From: Lachnospiraceae bacterium UBA7598
GTDB lineage: Bacteria > Bacillota > Clostridia > Lachnospirales > Lachnospiraceae
DNA length: 7,044 nt
NCBI GenBank assembly: GCA_002474415.1
Contig: DLQV01000249.1
Coordinates: 1,056-8,099 of the forward strand
Direction: 5' to 3'
Shown in pieces: positions 6,718-7,044 of this stretch. Below the pieces are notes generated by a model. That model saw nothing but the letters and a program-made list of their open reading frames with translations. It searched no databases and was not told the origin of the DNA. Position numbers and translations under genes: made by a program. Within the stretch, counting starts at the first letter, position 1. Every line of letters starts with the position of its first letter.

Positions 6718-7044
6718 ATGTATATCGAAAAGATTAACGGACCGGAAGATGTGAAGAAATTAAATATAGAAGAAATGACCGTCCTCGCAGAAGAGATGCG
6801 TCATGCATTGTTAAAGAGAGCAAGTATTCACGGTGGCCATTTTGGTCCGAATTTTGGTATGGTAGAGGCAATTATTGCGTTACATTATGTTTTTGAATCA
6901 CCAAAAGACAAAATGGTATTTGATGTTTCTCATCAGACATACCCACATAAGATGCTGACCGGAAGAAAAGATGCTTACTTATATGAAGAACATTATGATG
7001 ACGTGACAGGATATAGCTGTCCGGAAGAAAGTGAACATGACCAT
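6718..7044 (+). CDS. 1-deoxy-D-xylulose-5-phosphate synthase-like protein (3' partial)
   Basis: The first 109 codons of a gene that runs off the right edge, with no stop codon in the window. The visible part matches the N-terminal thiamine-diphosphate domain of DXS, which condenses pyruvate with glyceraldehyde 3-phosphate as the first step of the non-mevalonate isoprenoid pathway and also feeds thiamine and pyridoxal synthesis. Recognisable blocks are HGGHFGPNFGMVEAIIALHY (38-57), where His41 corresponds to the catalytic His after the GG in DXS, and FDVSHQTYPHKMLTGR (68-83), where His72 corresponds to the conserved His of DVGHQ-x-YPHK. It differs from textbook DXS: HGGHFGPN replaces TGGHLASN, DVSH replaces DVGH, and the end reads PEESEHDH where housekeeping DXS has RGESEYD. 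It may therefore be a second, divergent paralogue. It has its own MerR-type promoter and is probably not part of the signalling operon. The family is clear; the exact reaction is less certain. Confidence 0.82.
   Translation, partial: MYIEKINGPEDVKKLNIEEMTVLAEEMRHALLKRASIHGGHFGPNFGMVEAIIALHYVFESPKDKMVFDVSHQTYPHKMLTGRKDAYLYEEHYDDVTGYSCPEESEHDH

Overview
The window looks like chromosome from a low-to-moderate-GC Gram-positive anaerobe of the Clostridia, most likely Lachnospiraceae. This is judged from A/T-rich wobble codons, strong purine-rich ribosome binding sites (GGGAGG, AAGGAG) and protein styles familiar from that group. No species can be named from the sequence alone. All convincing genes are on the + strand.

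Layout. (1) 1-1627: the 3' part of an ABC exporter gene with permease and ATPase fused. Its true start lies left of the window. (2) 1628-1833: a spacer ending in a strong, symmetrical hairpin terminator (1737-1780) that separates the exporter from what follows. (3) 1834-6551: a compact three-gene signalling operon. It comprises a large soluble hybrid histidine kinase (PAS-type sensor modules, HisKA, HATPase, two receiver domains), a stand-alone Hpt phosphotransfer protein 14 nt downstream, and a REC-HD-GYP response regulator 42 nt after that. (4) 6552-6717: a spacer with no convincing terminator but with a very good MerR-type promoter: -35 TTGACT, 19-bp spacer, -10 TATATT, and a perfect 16-bp palindrome in the spacer. 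(5) 6718 to the right edge: the first 109 codons of a transketolase-family gene resembling 1-deoxy-D-xylulose-5-phosphate synthase (DXS).

How the genes fit together. The middle operon holds every part of a His-Asp-His-Asp phosphorelay, and each phospho-acceptor residue is present: kinase His570, receiver Asp860 and Asp1002, Hpt His61, output receiver Asp54. The output domain has the intact HD and GYP motifs of cyclic-di-GMP phosphodiesterases. The simplest reading is that an intracellular signal sensed by the PAS region adjusts c-di-GMP breakdown. The signal is unknown. The DXS-like gene appears to be a separate unit, probably induced by a MerR-family regulator encoded outside the window. The exporter is also a separate unit, and its substrate cannot be told from the sequence.

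The most interesting points are the self-contained phosphorelay to an HD-GYP output with two intact kinase receivers, and the MerR-geometry promoter in front of a divergent DXS-like enzyme. I found no CRISPR array, tRNA, rRNA, insertion sequence or phage gene.
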